In this document: positions 8,690-21,554 of the stretch, in pieces
Numbering within the stretch: the stretch's first letter is position 1
Layout of the letters: every line of letters begins with the position of its first letter
Origin: Paulinella micropora
Lineage: Eukaryota > Cercozoa > Imbricatea > Euglyphida > Paulinellidae
Direction of reading: 5' to 3'
NCBI GenBank assembly: GCA_019918135.1
Contig: WBZZ01003746.1
Coordinates: 48,265 to 112,264 of the forward strand
Length of the DNA: 64,000 nucleotides
Notes under the pieces: model-generated
Seen by the model: the letters and a program-made list of their open reading frames with translations, nothing else
Databases searched by the model: none
What the model was told of the DNA's origin: nothing
Program-made: the position numbers and the translations under genes

Positions 8690-8880
8690 GTGGCTGGGAT
8701 ACCACAGCCCCGGGGTACTGGAGGAAGACGACCTGCTCCACGTTGACGAGGACAATTCCCACAGAGCCTGGCAATTCTACAGATGCTACGAGCACCTGTA
8801 CTGGACGGCAGTGGAAGACAAACTCAACCGGCGCCTACGGACTGTTTTCCAGCGCCTAGCTAGAGAGCTCAGCGCCTTGT
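8690..8880 (+). pseudogene. 3' fragment of the terminal-repeat gene
   Basis: About 63 codons matching the C-terminus of the 22035-22910 protein (from WLGYHSPGV to the stop), in the opposite orientation. The fragment begins exactly at the copy A/B junction and lacks a start. It carries the same downstream AATAATAAAAACACAG tail as the left terminal-repeat gene, not that of the right copy, so it came from the left arm. Confidence 0.85.
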
Positions 8881-8982
8881 AGCCATTCAATAATAAAAAC
8901 ACAGCCTAACTATCTTTTCCTCCCTCCCCCCGGCCCCCCACCCTGTCGGAAAGCCCCCCCCCCCTCTCCCCTCTCCCTGTGT

Positions 8983-9370
8983 ATTTTTTCTTGAGACATC
9001 TGCCACGATCCGGAAAACCCCCCACCCCCCTCCCCTCCATCCTTTTCTGTTTTTTTTTTTTATTTTTTTTTGAAAAATTAAAAAAAGTGTCTCATACGTC
9101 TCAGACCCCCCCCTAAAAAAGGCCAAAGATCGCACAGGCAAGGCAGGCGCCTTGAGACAGGGTTGAGACAGCCTGTGAAAGAGGAGGCGAGCGGCGAGTG
9201 GGGCCACCCCCTCACCCCTTTTTTCAATCTCCCTTTTGAGACAAATTAATAGAGTTTGAGACAGAATCCGGATATTTTTGGAAAATCTATTTTTAGAAAT
9301 CCCGGAAAATCCCTCCCCCCGGGTTTGGGCGGCGGCCGGACCCGTGGCAGATGTCTCAAACTCCAAGGGA
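8983..9370. repeat. TGAGACA/TGTCTCA motif cluster, copy B
   Basis: About eight TGAGAC or GTCTCA motifs in under 400 bp, on both strands, among C-rich and T-rich homopolymers. They sit just 3' of the terminal-repeat gene. The motif also occurs in every 255-bp unit (TGAGACATCTGCCAC). It may be a binding-site array for a replication or terminal protein. Confidence 0.6.
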
Positions 9371-9589
9371 AACCGAAAGGGATTTTTTTTTCGTTTTTGC
9401 GGTAAATTTCCTACTCTCCGTGAATTTCCTCCCTAAAATGTGGATATGAGACGTGAAGTCGGGAAGTTTATCCACAACTTTTGGGGAGGGGGCAAAAAGT
9501 TACCTTTCCCCCGGGAGCCAGGGAGCCAGACCAGTGGCAGATGTCTCAAGAGGACAGGTGCTTGCTTTTGCGGTAAATTTTCAGTGTAG

Positions 9590-9815
9590 CCAGTGCGGGA
9601 GTAGCCAGGGTAGGGGGGGGGGTAGCCAGCGTCGGAGTAGCCAGGGTAGGGGGGGGTAGCCAGCGTCGGAGTAGCCAGGGTAGGGGGGGGTAGCCAGCGT
9701 CGGAGTAGCCAGGGTAGGGGGGGGGGTAGCCAGCGTCGGAGTAGCCAGGGTAGGGGGGGGGGGGTAGCCAGCGTCGGAGTAGCCAGGGTAAGGGGGGGTG
9801 TAGCCAGTGTAGCCA
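9590..9815. repeat. 33-35 bp minisatellite, copy B (inverted)
   Basis: The same unit as at 8262-8495 on the opposite strand, with different G-run lengths. Confidence 0.93.
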
Positions 9816-10139
9816 CGTCCCAGATCCCTGCGGTGAGCGGTGGGCGAGAGTACACCACACCGCGAGCCCAAGCCGACACCGTACTTAGCACGGCGCCTGC
9901 TTGCTAAAAAAAAATTCGTGGCTGGTATTAATCCCAAAAATAAGGAGACCCGCACTTGTGGGACGGGTCCGGTGCCACCGCCCACCGCAATTTTTTTTAT
10001 CGCAGATTCCGGTAGATTTCGACATGGCGCGTCGAATGCCACCTATCCCATCCAAAACGGACCACGGGCGGCTGCAGGGGACGGCCGCAAAGTTCGCCAC
10101 TACCACCAGAAAAACCAGGCGCGTTCTCACATAACCTCG

Positions 10140-11050
10140 CCACCCGGTGCCACCAGTGTGATACAGCCGAAAGGGGCACCAACCAAGGACATTTCTGCAT
10201 TTTGCCGAAATTGCGGTGACTACTGCCTTTTTCGCCCGTTTACAGTGAATTTCCACCACAAAATGTGGCTATGAGACGTGAAGTCGGGAAGTTTATCCAC
10301 AACTTTTCAGGAAGGGGCAAAAAACCCCCTCCCCCCCAGGCGGCAGGGGCCAGACCCGTGGCAGATGTCTCAAACTATGGCCTGAAAAAAGTAGTGAATG
10401 GTGCCACCGGGGTGATACGGCCGAAAGGGGTGCCACCCAAGGACATTTCGGCATTTTGCCGAAGTTGCGGCTACTACTGCCTTTTTCGCCCGTTTACCGT
10501 GAATTTCCACCACAAAATGTGGCTATGAGACGTGAAGTCGGGAAATTTATCCACAACTTTTCAGGAAGGGGCAAAAAACACTCCCTTCCCCCAGGTGGCA
10601 GGGTCCAACCCCGTGGCAGATGTCTCAAACTATGGCTTGAAAAGAGAGGCGAATGGTGCCACCGGGGTGATACGGCCGAAAGGGGCACCACACAGGAACA
10701 TTTCTGCATTTTGCCGAAATTGCAGCGACTATTGCCTTTTTCGCCCGTTTACCGTGAATTTCCACCACAAAATGTGGCTATGAGACGTGAAGTCGGGAAG
10801 TTTATCCACAACTTTTCAGGAAGGGGCAAAAAACACTCCCTCCCCCCAGGTGGCAGGGTCCAACCCCGTGGCAGATGTCTCAAACTGTGGCCTGAAAAAA
10901 GTGGTGAATGGTGCCACCGGTGTGATACGGCCGAAAGGGGCACCACCCAAGGACATTTCGGCATTGCCGAAATTGCAACAACTACTGCCTTTTTCGCCCG
11001 TATCACACGGTGCCACCTGGTGCCACCAACGACCACAAAAATGCCGTTAC
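10140..11050. repeat. ~255-bp tandem repeat array, copy B (inverted)
   Basis: Reverse complement of the 7060-7945 array, with the same order of units and the box TTATCCACAA in each. Confidence 0.85.
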
Positions 11051-11269
11051 ACCGCAAAACACGTATAATTTGGCTGATCGTGAATATTCACGTCTAATGC
11101 CAATATGACAGTACCAAAATGGCATTACTAACCCGACCGGCCCTGATCGGGACAAAAAGGAAATACATATGATCAGGCCTATCACATGTTTTTTGTATTA
11201 TTTTTTTGAAAATATTTATAGGACAAAAAGGAAATACACATGATCAGGCCTATCATAGATTTTGTATTA

Positions 11270-11585
11270 TTATTTATATTTATATATATATATATATATA
11301 TATTTGTGTGTGTATGTATGTATGTATGTATGTGTGTATGTACGTACGTATGTATGTATTCCTGTATACGTGCGTATGCATATGTATGTATGTATGTATG
11401 TTGTATGTACGTATGTATGTATGTATGTATGTATGTATGCATGTATGCATGCATGCATGTATGCATGCGTGTATGTATGTATGTATGTATGTGTATTTGT
11501 GTTTATGTATGTATGTATGCATGCATGTATGTATGTATGTATGTATGCATGTATATATATACATATATATATGTGTGTATATGTT

Positions 11586-11632
<47 letters not shown>

Positions 11633-11710
11633 ATGTACATACGTACGTATGTATGCATGTATGCATGTGTGTATGTATGTATGTATGTATTCATGTATAC
11701 GTGCGTATGC

Positions 11711-11741
<31 letters not shown>

Positions 11742-12055
11742 TGTACGTATGTATATATGTAAATATGTATGCATGTATGCATGTATGCATGTATGCATGC
11801 GTGTATGTATGTATGTATGTATGTATGCATGCATGCATGTATGTATGCATGTATGTATGTATGTATGTATGTGTGCCCTATGTTTATGTGTATGTATGTA
11901 TGTATGTGTGTATGACACTATGTATGTATGTCTGTATGTATGTATGACACTATGTATGTATGTATGTATGTGTGTGTATGTGTGTGTGTATGTATGTATG
12001 TATGTATGTATGTATGTATGTATGTGTGGATGTGTGGATGTATGTAGGTATAATA
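11270..12055. repeat. (TATG)n microsatellite, copy B (inverted)
   Basis: Reverse complement of the 6018-6810 array. All open frames inside are low-complexity artefacts. Confidence 0.95.
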
Positions 12056-12947
12056 TGTATTCAATTCACTGAACTTCACTGTGCAGTTGCTCTTGCACTT
12101 GCAATGAAATCACTTTTAATATTAATAATATTGCTTACTATCTAGGATAACTTTGAAACATTCAGAATGGCTCGAATTAGTTTCACTGAAATTCACTGAA
12201 TAAACAAAAGTTCCGGCGGCGAGCAACCGTCAGGCTTGAAAACTGAAAACGTTTAATTTCTAGCTATTACTACCCGCGTAACAGTGAGTATATATTAACG
12301 GATACTGCGGCCTGGTATTAATGTAATGACATCAATTGCGCCGGATGCCGCGCCTCAGCCTGTGATAGTAACTTTCAAGTTCAAGTGGACTCGTGACTTC
12401 AAGTTGTGGTGCGGCCCGGCAGCGCCAAAAATCATACGGATGCTTCAACTTTTGCGGCAGTCAGCCTCAGGCTATGATATATTAGTAGTAGTAGTAAGTA
12501 AACTTATGATAGATTCAAGTTTAATTAGTGTCACGCCGGTGCGGCAGGCTTGTATTACGACCGGAGGTCTAACCCTTACGAGCTCAATTATAAAAAGGAA
12601 CTTAATAGAAGGTAAGTACCTTTTTTAGGGGGTCATCAAGTTTTTTACCGAAACTATCTCCACTCCATCCCTTTTCATCCTATCTATTGATTTAACCCCC
12701 CGTTTTTTAACATCCTTACAGTTATAATACATTTTTTACTTTACCGAAATAAATAAGTACCTTTTTTAGGGGGTCATTTTTTAAGAAAAATGCCCCGCCT
12801 AAAAAAGGTTATTCAGCCCAAATCATCAAATTCAACATCATAAGAAATCAAAGAGACAGCTATCGACGAAGGAGATAAATCGAAAAGGAATAATTTAATT
12901 AATTATTTTACATTTATAAAAATATATAAACTATAATATAATAGAAG

Positions 12948-13149
12948 ATGCCAAGACCAAAAATTTACGAAGGAGAAGCAAGACGAAAGAGAAATAACTT
13001 CGGAGAAGGCTCTCGCATACTACTACCGCCACCAAGAAAGGCTGAAGGAGGAAAGAAAAGCAAAAGCATTAAAGCAAAAGCGAGAACTAGAGGAATATAA
13101 AAGGAAGATACAAGAGCTGGAAGATAGACTGAGTAAAATACAGGTTTAA
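12948..13149 (+). CDS. Small coiled-coil protein, copy B
   Basis: Copy of the 4929-5130 gene, with the same one-base frame break after MPRPK and the same Glu/Lys-rich helix to the TAA at 13147-13149. Confidence 0.4.
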
Positions 13150-13283
13150 GCCCATATAATTTTTTTTCGGTCCAGGTAAAAATATTTTTCATCTAAAGAC
13201 ATACGCGCCATATAATAACGGTAAAAACATTAATTAATTATTTTTAGAAAAAGTATCTTACCTAAGATATACATAACTGTAAA

Positions 13284-13496
13284 ATGTCCAAACCACAACT
13301 ACCACCAAGACCAAACAAAAGACACGTGGAGCTACTTCAAGCTAAGGCTAAGCTTAGAAAGGTTGAAACGAAAGATAGAAGAAACCGCCGGGAACTTTAT
13401 CAAACATCCGTAGCAATACGAGAGCAAATCTCCGCGAGGCTAAGACGCGGGAAGCGAAGAGGCGAGAATTTAGAGCATACGATTATAAGGTCATAA
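13284..13496 (+). CDS. Small basic helical protein, copy B
   Basis: Identical to the 70-residue protein at 4582-4794, here followed by a truncated polymerase copy. Confidence 0.4.
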   Translation: MSKPQLPPRPNKRHVELLQAKAKLRKVETKDRRNRRELYQTSVAIREQISARLRRGKRRGENLEHTIIRS

Positions 13497-13582
13497 GAAA
13501 CAATCGTCTGAACTCTCTAACCTACAAATTTAAGGACCTAAATATTAGTTTCTACGATACTGACAGACTGGAAGAGAAAGTA

Positions 13583-13981
13583 TTGATACCAGCCATCAGA
13601 AATGCGAGGAGTCAAGGTATGACGAATAATGCCGATGTTCACGTATCTATAACATACAGCACCATACCTGGGGAAAGATACGACCACTATTTAAAAAAGC
13701 AAACATCTAACTCTTTCTTACTCCGCGAATATGACACCAAGTTTATGGATGCTCTTAACGAGTTCAACATAAGCAACATAGAAGCGGGCGAGAATGGATA
13801 CGAAAGAGATATCAAATATGTTAAAATAATATTTGTTCAAGAGAACGGCGGAGGATGCTATGAGGGAAAAAAGGAGAAGCGGGAAAAAGTTGAAGAGGGT
13901 AGAAAGATATCACCACCGAGTAAAAATAATAACTGCTTATTCTTCCTATGTAAGGATATACTCGACAGACCCGCTAAATAA
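13583..13981 (+). CDS. Unknown ORF overlapping the PolB start, copy B
   Basis: Identical to the 4097-4495 frame. It overlaps the start of the truncated polymerase copy. Confidence 0.35.
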   Translation: MIPAIRNARSQGMTNNADVHVSITYSTIPGERYDHYLKKQTSNSFLLREYDTKFMDALNEFNISNIEAGENGYERDIKYVKIIFVQENGGGCYEGKKEKREKVEEGRKISPPSKNNNCLFFLCKDILDRPAK

Positions 13982-14953
13982 GAAGAGATGTAATGATATT
14001 AGAAGCGAGTTTAAACTTGAACCTAATTCGCCTACACCGTTTTCCATCGCAGTCGAAATCTTGAACAAATACATAAAAGAAGGTAAAACATACGAATTAA
14101 CAAATGCGATAACAAAGGACGTCATACGAACTAGTAATGATTGCGAAGAGGCGGACAAACTAATATTTCTAGAAAATAACCACTATTATGGACTAGAAAA
14201 ACAGTTTAAAAAGAAATGCGAGGACTGTCTACGAGTTTATATTAATAAGCATACCTGCGACCTTAACAGAAAGCACTTCGTAGATAGACGGTTAAAAAAG
14301 AATGATAAAAGATGCTTACTGATTGACTTCTACCCAGAAGACCGCATCAACAACGACAGCATAATTCATTACGACTTAGAAACATGGAGGAAAAAAGAAA
14401 TAGCAGACGGCTACGATATCCACGACTGCTACATAGTCGGATACACACAAGGCAGTGAAGGCTTTCAATACATAGCCGGCAAGGATTGTATAAGTAAATT
14501 CGTCGACTTATTAATCGAACGAGGCAAGAAGATAAAGGAGGGATGGGTAAAACCACTCAAACGAGGTAGAAGAAGAAATGAGAAAAATGACCATCCGCCG
14601 ATACTCTATGTTAATGCTTTTAACGGGGCGAACTTTGACCACTACTTCATACACCAAGAATTAATAAGAAGAGGTATTAAGATTAAGGAATCAAAAATTA
14701 ATAACGGCTCTATCATCTGTTTAGAGTTTGAAAATATTAAGATGTGGGATATGTGTAAGCATACTCAAGGAAGTCTAAAAGCCAATCTTGCAAGTATGGG
14801 TTGCGTCGTTATGAAGGGAGACTTTGACCACGACACGAAAGCCAGCAGATGGGAGGATATGGACAACAAGACGAGGCAAGAGTGCTTAGACTATTTGAAA
14901 AACGATGTTATGGGTTTAAAGGAGTTATACGACAAAATAAACACCGCCATATT
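13833..14953 (+). pseudogene. Truncated PolB, copy B (exonuclease half only)
   Basis: Matches residues 1-373 of the intact polymerase (all three exonuclease motifs), then runs at the copy B/C junction into antisense polymerase sequence and meets a stop at 15017. It lacks Pol motifs A-C, so it cannot polymerise. The 394-residue open frame has a foreign tail created by the junction. Confidence 0.9.
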
Positions 14954-17080
14954 ACCCATATTCTTTACATACTTGGCACATCTCGCGTGGATTTGTAAGC
15001 TGTCAGTATCGGTGTAATAAAAGTCGTCGGTAATGCTTCCATTCGGGTTAGCCTCCTTCATATAGTTGTACGTATTACGACGGCTGTATGCTAGTATGAA
15101 TGCCCCGTAGTGTGTCGGCTTTGTTATGCTATCTTCTAATATCACTGGATTGCGAGGGAGGCCTGTTAAATACCATATGTCCTTTCCATCCTTATCGACG
15201 AATTTTACTATGTCGGTTATTTGGTTGCGGTTCCAAAATTTCCAGTATTCGTCATTGGTGGTTATATATGCCGTTTTTGAAGGTATGGGTTTTTGTATCA
15301 TCTTGCCGTATAGACTATTCATAAACAACTTGGCGAGCAAATATTGCGGGCTACCTTTCTCCGCATCTTCCTTCGCCTTGAACATATCGTCTATGTATTT
15401 GGCGAAGACTTGCTCTCCGCGGACAGAGTAGTATCCTTTATGAATGCTGACCATATAACCCTCGGCTACCATATCGGTGATATCTACACTCGTAAGCCAT
15501 TGGTCCTTCATATCTTCTAGCCGCCATTTAAGAGAACCCATGCGGTCTCGCTGTCCGATTCTGGAGTGTAGTATATTTTTCGGAGAAATGTAGTCGAGGT
15601 TATAGATACCGAGTGGAAGGTTTCGCGGGTCGAACGGTCCAATCGTTTCTATTATGTCGCCGACCATAAAGTCGTTTAACATCGCGGTTGGATATAGAGA
15701 GACTACGTCGGCATCCACGAGATAATCGTCTATGTCGTCAAAGGTTATCTGCTTTTGTAGGTATTGTTCATACTGCTTAGAAATAAACCGCCTCTTAGAT
15801 GGATAAGTCTTTCCGCCGATAATCGCTTTTCTAAATGCTAACTCTTCCTTTATCTTTGGAAGTCTTACCTCATATTTTTTGTGTATGTATTTTTTCCATA
15901 TATTGAAAGCCAGGCTGGAAGTTGAGATATATGATGAAATATTGAATTTATGAGTAGAGTATATGGCGGTGTTTATTTTGTCGTATAACTCCTTTAAACC
16001 CATAACATCGTTTTTCAAATAGTCTAAGCACTCTTGCCTCGTCTTGTTGTCCATATCCTCCCATCTGCTGGCTTTCGTGTCGTGGTCAAAGTCTCCCTTC
16101 ATAACGACGCAACCCATACTTGCAAGATTGGCTTTTAGACTTCCTTGAGTATGCTTACACATATCCCACATCTTAATATTTTCAAACTCTAAACAGATGA
16201 TAGAGCCGTTATTAATTTTTGATTCCTTAATCTTAATACCTCTTCTTATTAATTCTTGGTGTATGAAGTAGTGGTCAAAGTTCGCCCCGTTAAAAGCATT
16301 AACATAGAGTATCGGCGGATGGTCATTTTTCTCATTTCTTCTTCTACCTCGTTTGAGTGGTTTTACCCATCCCTCCTTTATCTTCTTGCCTCGTTCGATT
16401 AATAAGTCGACGAATTTACTTATACAATCCTTGCCGGCTATGTATTGAAAGCCTTCACTGCCTTGTGTGTATCCGACTATGTAGCAGTCGTGGATATCGT
16501 AGCCGTCTGCTATTTCTTTTTTCCTCCATGTTTCTAAGTCGTAATGAATTATGCTGTCGTTGTTGATGCGGTCTTCTGGGTAGAAGTCAATCAGTAAGCA
16601 TCTTTTATCATTCTTTTTTAACCGTCTATCTACGAAGTGCTTTCTGTTAAGGTCGCAGGTATGCTTATTAATATAAACTCGTAGACAGTCCTCGCATTTC
16701 TTTTTAAACTGTTTTTCTAGTCCATAATAGTGGTTATTTTCTAGAAATATTAGTTTGTCCGCCTCTTCGCAATCATTACTAGTTCGTATGACGTCCTTTG
16801 TTATCGCATTTGTTAATTCGTATGTTTTACCTTCTTTTATGTATTTGTTCAAGATTTCGACTGCGATGGAAAACGGTGTAGGCGAATTAGGTTCAAGTTT
16901 AAACTCGCTTCTAATATCATTACATCTCTTCTTATTTAGCGGGTCTGTCGAGTATATCCTTACATAGGAAGAATAAGCAGTTATTATTTTTACTCGGTGG
17001 TGATATCTTTCTACCCTCTTCAACTTTTTCCCGCTTCTCCTTTTTTCCCTCATAGCATCCTCCGCCGTTCTCTTGAACAA
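14949..17080 (-). pseudogene. PolB, copy C, lacking the C-terminus
   Basis: Residues 1 to ~711 of the polymerase, including all Exo and Pol motifs up to DTDS, and then an unrelated tail across the junction (open frame 14891-17080). About 150 C-terminal residues (thumb/end region) are lost. It has Ser at position 577 where the intact copy has Thr. Probably inactive, though the catalytic motifs are intact. Confidence 0.85.
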
Positions 17081-17330
17081 ATATTATTTTAACATATTTG
17101 ATATCTCTTTCGTATCCATTCTCGCCCGCTTCTATGTTGCTTATGTTGAACTCGTTAAGAGCATCCATAAACTTGGTGTCATATTCGCGGAGTAAGAAAG
17201 AGTTAGATGTTTGCTTTTTTAAATAGTGGTCGTATCTTTCCCCAGGTATGGTGCTGTATGTTATAGATACGTGAACATCGGCATTATTCGTCATACCTTG
17301 ACTCCTCGCATTTCTGATGGCTGGTATCAA
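16932..17330 (-). CDS. Unknown ORF overlapping the PolB start, copy C
   Basis: Identical to 4097-4495. Confidence 0.35.
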   Translation of the reverse strand: MIPAIRNARSQGMTNNADVHVSITYSTIPGERYDHYLKKQTSNSFLLREYDTKFMDALNEFNISNIEAGENGYERDIKYVKIIFVQENGGGCYEGKKEKREKVEEGRKISPPSKNNNCLFFLCKDILDRPAK

Positions 17331-17416
17331 TACTTTCTCTTCCAGTCTGTCAGTATCGTAGAAACTAATATTTAGGTCCTTAAATTTGTAGGTTAGAGAG
17401 TTCAGACGATTGTTTC

Positions 17417-17629
17417 TTATGACCTTATAATCGTATGCTCTAAATTCTCGCCTCTTCGCTTCCCGCGTCTTAGCCTCGCGGAGATTTGCTCTCGTATTGC
17501 TACGGATGTTTGATAAAGTTCCCGGCGGTTTCTTCTATCTTTCGTTTCAACCTTTCTAAGCTTAGCCTTAGCTTGAAGTAGCTCCACGTGTCTTTTGTTT
17601 GGTCTTGGTGGTAGTTGTGGTTTGGACAT
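17417..17629 (-). CDS. Small basic helical protein, copy C
   Basis: Identical to 4582-4794. Confidence 0.4.
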   Translation of the reverse strand: MSKPQLPPRPNKRHVELLQAKAKLRKVETKDRRNRRELYQTSVAIREQISARLRRGKRRGENLEHTIIRS

Positions 17630-17763
17630 TTTACAGTTATGTATATCTTAGGTAAGATACTTTTTCTAAAAATAATTAATTAATGTTTTTACCGTTATTA
17701 TATGGCGCGTATGTCTTTAGATGAAAAATATTTTTACCTGGACCGAAAAAAAATTATATGGGC

Positions 17764-17965
17764 TTAAACCTGTATTTTACTCAGTCTATCTTCCAGCTCT
17801 TGTATCTTCCTTTTATATTCCTCTAGTTCTCGCTTTTGCTTTAATGCTTTTGCTTTTCTTTCCTCCTTCAGCCTTTCTTGGTGGCGGTAGTAGTATGCGA
17901 GAGCCTTCTCCGAAGTTATTTCTCTTTCGTCTTGCTTCTCCTTCGTAAATTTTTGGTCTTGGCAT
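17764..17965 (-). CDS. Small coiled-coil protein, copy C
   Basis: Copy of 4929-5130, with the same one-base break. The 51-bp palindrome and its partial direct repeat follow at about 18104-18300. Confidence 0.4.
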
Positions 17966-18854
17966 CTTCTATTATATTATAGTTTATATATTTTTATAAA
18001 TGTAAAATAATTAATTAAATTATTCCTTTTCGATTTATCTCCTTCGTCGATAGCTGTCTCTTTGATTTCTTATGATGTTGAATTTGATGATTTGGGCTGA
18101 ATAACCTTTTTTAGGCGGGGCATTTTTCTTAAAAAATGACCCCCTAAAAAAGGTACTTATTTATTTCGGTAAAGTAAAAAATGTATTATAACTGTAAGGA
18201 TGTTAAAAAACGGGGGGTTAAATCAATAGATAGGATGAAAAGGGATGGAGTGGAGATAGTTTCGGTAAAAAACTTGATGACCCCCTAAAAAAGGTACTTA
18301 CCTTCTATTAAGTTCCTTTTTATAATTGAGCTCGTAAGGGTTAGACCTCCGGTCGTAATACAAGCCTGCCGCACCGGCGTGACACTAATTAAACTTGAAT
18401 CTATCATAAGTTTACTTACTACTACTACTAATATATCATAGCCTGAGGCTGACTGCCGCAAAAGTTGAAGCATCCGTATGATTTTTGGCGCTGCCGGGCC
18501 GCACCACAACTTGAAGTCACGAGTCCACTTGAACTTGAAAGTTACTATCACAGGCTGAGGCGCGGCATCCGGCGCAATTGATGTCATTACATTAATACCA
18601 GGCCGCAGTATCCGTTAATATATACTCACTGTTACGCGGGTAGTAATAGCTAGAAATTAAACGTTTTCAGTTTTCAAGCCTGACGGTTGCTCGCCGCCGG
18701 AACTTTTGTTTATTCAGTGAATTTCAGTGAAACTAATTCGAGCCATTCTGAATGTTTCAAAGTTATCCTAGATAGTAAGCAATATTATTAATATTAAAAG
18801 TGATTTCATTGCAAGTGCAAGAGCAACTGCACAGTGAAGTTCAGTGAATTGAAT

Positions 18855-19175
18855 ACATATTATACCTACATACATCCACACATCCACACATACATACATA
18901 CATACATACATACATACATACATACACACACACATACACACACATACATACATACATACATAGTGTCATACATACATACAGACATACATACATAGTGTCA
19001 TACACACATACATACATACATACACATAAACATAGGGCACACATACATACATACATACATACATGCATACATACATGCATGCATGCATACATACATACAT
19101 ACATACATACACGCATGCATACATGCATACATGCATACATGCATACATATTTACATATATACATACGTACATACA

Positions 19176-19206
<31 letters not shown>

Positions 19207-19284
19207 GCATACGCACGTATACATGAATACATACATACATACATACACACATGCATACATGCATACATACGTACGTATGTACAT

Positions 19285-19331
<47 letters not shown>

Positions 19332-19640
19332 AACATATACACACATATATATATATGTATATATATACATGCATACATACATACATACATACATGCATGC
19401 ATACATACATACATAAACACAAATACACATACATACATACATACATACACGCATGCATACATGCATGCATGCATACATGCATACATACATACATACATAC
19501 ATACATACGTACATACAACATACATACATACATACATATGCATACGCACGTATACAGGAATACATACATACGTACGTACATACACACATACATACATACA
19601 TACATACACACACAAATATATATATATATATATATAAATA
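18855..19640. repeat. (CATA)n microsatellite, copy C
   Basis: Copy of 6018-6810 with small length differences. Confidence 0.95.
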
Positions 19641-19896
19641 TAAATAATAATACAAAATCTATGATAGGCCTGATCATGTGTATTTCCTTTTTGTCCTATA
19701 AATATTTTCAAAAAAATAATACAAAAAACATGTGATAGGCCTGATCATATGTATTTCCTTTTTGTCCCGATCAGGGCCGGTCGGGTTAGTAATGCCATTT
19801 TGGTACTGTCATATTGGCATTAGACGTGAATATTCACGATCAGCCAAATTATACGTGTTTTGCGGTGTAACGGCATTTTTGTGGTCGTTGGTGGCA

Positions 19897-20785
19897 CCAG
19901 GTGGCACCGTGTGATACGGGCGAAAAAGGCAGTAGTTGTTGCAATTTCGGCAATGCCGAAATGTCCTTGGGTGGTGCCCCTTTCGGCCGTATCACACCGG
20001 TGGCACCATTCACCACTTTTTTCAGGCCACAGTTTGAGACATCTGCCACGGGGTTGGACCCTGCCACCTGGGGGGAGGGAGTGTTTTTTGCCCCTTCCTG
20101 AAAAGTTGTGGATAAACTTCCCGACTTCACGTCTCATAGCCACATTTTGTGGTGGAAATTCACGGTAAACGGGCGAAAAAGGCAATAGTCGCTGCAATTT
20201 CGGCAAAATGCAGAAATGTTCCTGTGTGGTGCCCCTTTCGGCCGTATCACCCCGGTGGCACCATTCGCCTCTCTTTTCAAGCCATAGTTTGAGACATCTG
20301 CCACGGGGTTGGACCCTGCCACCTGGGGGAAGGGAGTGTTTTTTGCCCCTTCCTGAAAAGTTGTGGATAAATTTCCCGACTTCACGTCTCATAGCCACAT
20401 TTTGTGGTGGAAATTCACGGTAAACGGGCGAAAAAGGCAGTAGTAGCCGCAACTTCGGCAAAATGCCGAAATGTCCTTGGGTGGCACCCCTTTCGGCCGT
20501 ATCACCCCGGTGGCACCATTCACTACTTTTTTCAGGCCATAGTTTGAGACATCTGCCACGGGTCTGGCCCCTGCCGCCTGGGGGGGAGGGGGTTTTTTGC
20601 CCCTTCCTGAAAAGTTGTGGATAAACTTCCCGACTTCACGTCTCATAGCCACATTTTGTGGTGGAAATTCACTGTAAACGGGCGAAAAAGGCAGTAGTCA
20701 CCGCAATTTCGGCAAAATGCAGAAATGTCCTTGGTTGGTGCCCCTTTCGGCTGTATCACACTGGTGGCACCGGGTGGCGAGGTTA
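19897..20785. repeat. ~255-bp tandem repeat array, copy C
   Basis: Copy of 7060-7945. It has GGCAAAATGC where copy A has TGCAAAATGC at about 7873; copy B agrees with copy C. Confidence 0.85.
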
Positions 20786-21097
20786 TGTGAGAACGCGCCT
20801 GGTTTTTCTGGTGGTAGTGGCGAACTTTGCGGCCGTCCCCTGCAGCCGCCCGTGGTCCGTTTTGGATGGGATAGGTGGCATTCGACGCGCCATGTCGAAA
20901 TCTACCGGAATCTGCGATAAAAAAAATTGCGGTGGGCGGTGGCACCGGACCCGTCCCACAAGTGCGGGTCTCCTTATTTTTGGGATTAATACCAGCCACG
21001 AATTTTTTTTTAGCAAGCAGGCGCCGTGCTAAGTACGGTGTCGGCTTGGGCTCGCGGTGTGGTGTACTCTCGCCCACCGCTCACCGCAGGGATCTGG

Positions 21098-21335
21098 GAC
21101 GTGGCTACACTGGCTACACCCCCCCTTACCCTGGCTACTCCGACGCTGGCTACCCCCCCCCCCCTACCCTGGCTACTCCGACGCTGGCTACCCCCCCCCC
21201 CTACCCTGGCTACTCCGACGCTGGCTACCCCCCCCTACCCTGGCTACTCCGACGCTGGCTACCCCCCCCTACCCTGGCTACTCCGACGCTGGCTACCCCC
21301 CCCCCTACCCTGGCTACTCCCGCACTGGCTACACT
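21098..21335. repeat. 33-35 bp minisatellite, copy C
   Basis: Same unit as 8262-8495 with different C-run lengths. Confidence 0.93.
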
Positions 21336-21554
21336 GAAAATTTACCGCAAAAGCAAGCACCTGTCCTCTTGAGACATCTGCCACTGGTCTGGCTCCCTGG
21401 CTCCCGGGGGAAAGGTAACTTTTTGCCCCCTCCCCAAAAGTTGTGGATAAACTTCCCGACTTCACGTCTCATATCCACATTTTAGGGCGGAAATTCACGG
21501 AGAGTAGGAAATTTACCGCAAAAACGAAAAAAAAATCCCTTTCGGTTTCCCTTG

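Larger units (their letters stand above)
8688..14952 (-). repeat. Copy B of the triplicated segment (inverted)
   Basis: The reverse complement of about 15961-22227. At its left junction, copy A (equivalent to 21527) switches to the opposite strand at the equivalent of 22227 with 2 bp of shared sequence (GA), leaving a ~700 bp asymmetric spacer. At its right junction it switches back at the equivalent of 14950 with 3 bp shared (TAT) and a ~1.0 kb spacer. This +/-/+ pattern with microhomology is typical of fold-back template switching, in vivo or during amplification. Confidence 0.9.

Noticed and set aside
8690-21527. Hairpin-telomere replication concatemer as the explanation of the inverted copies
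   Set aside because: The junctions are offset by ~0.7 and ~1.0 kb and show 2-3 bp microhomology; resolved or unresolved telomere junctions should be symmetrical at a genome end.
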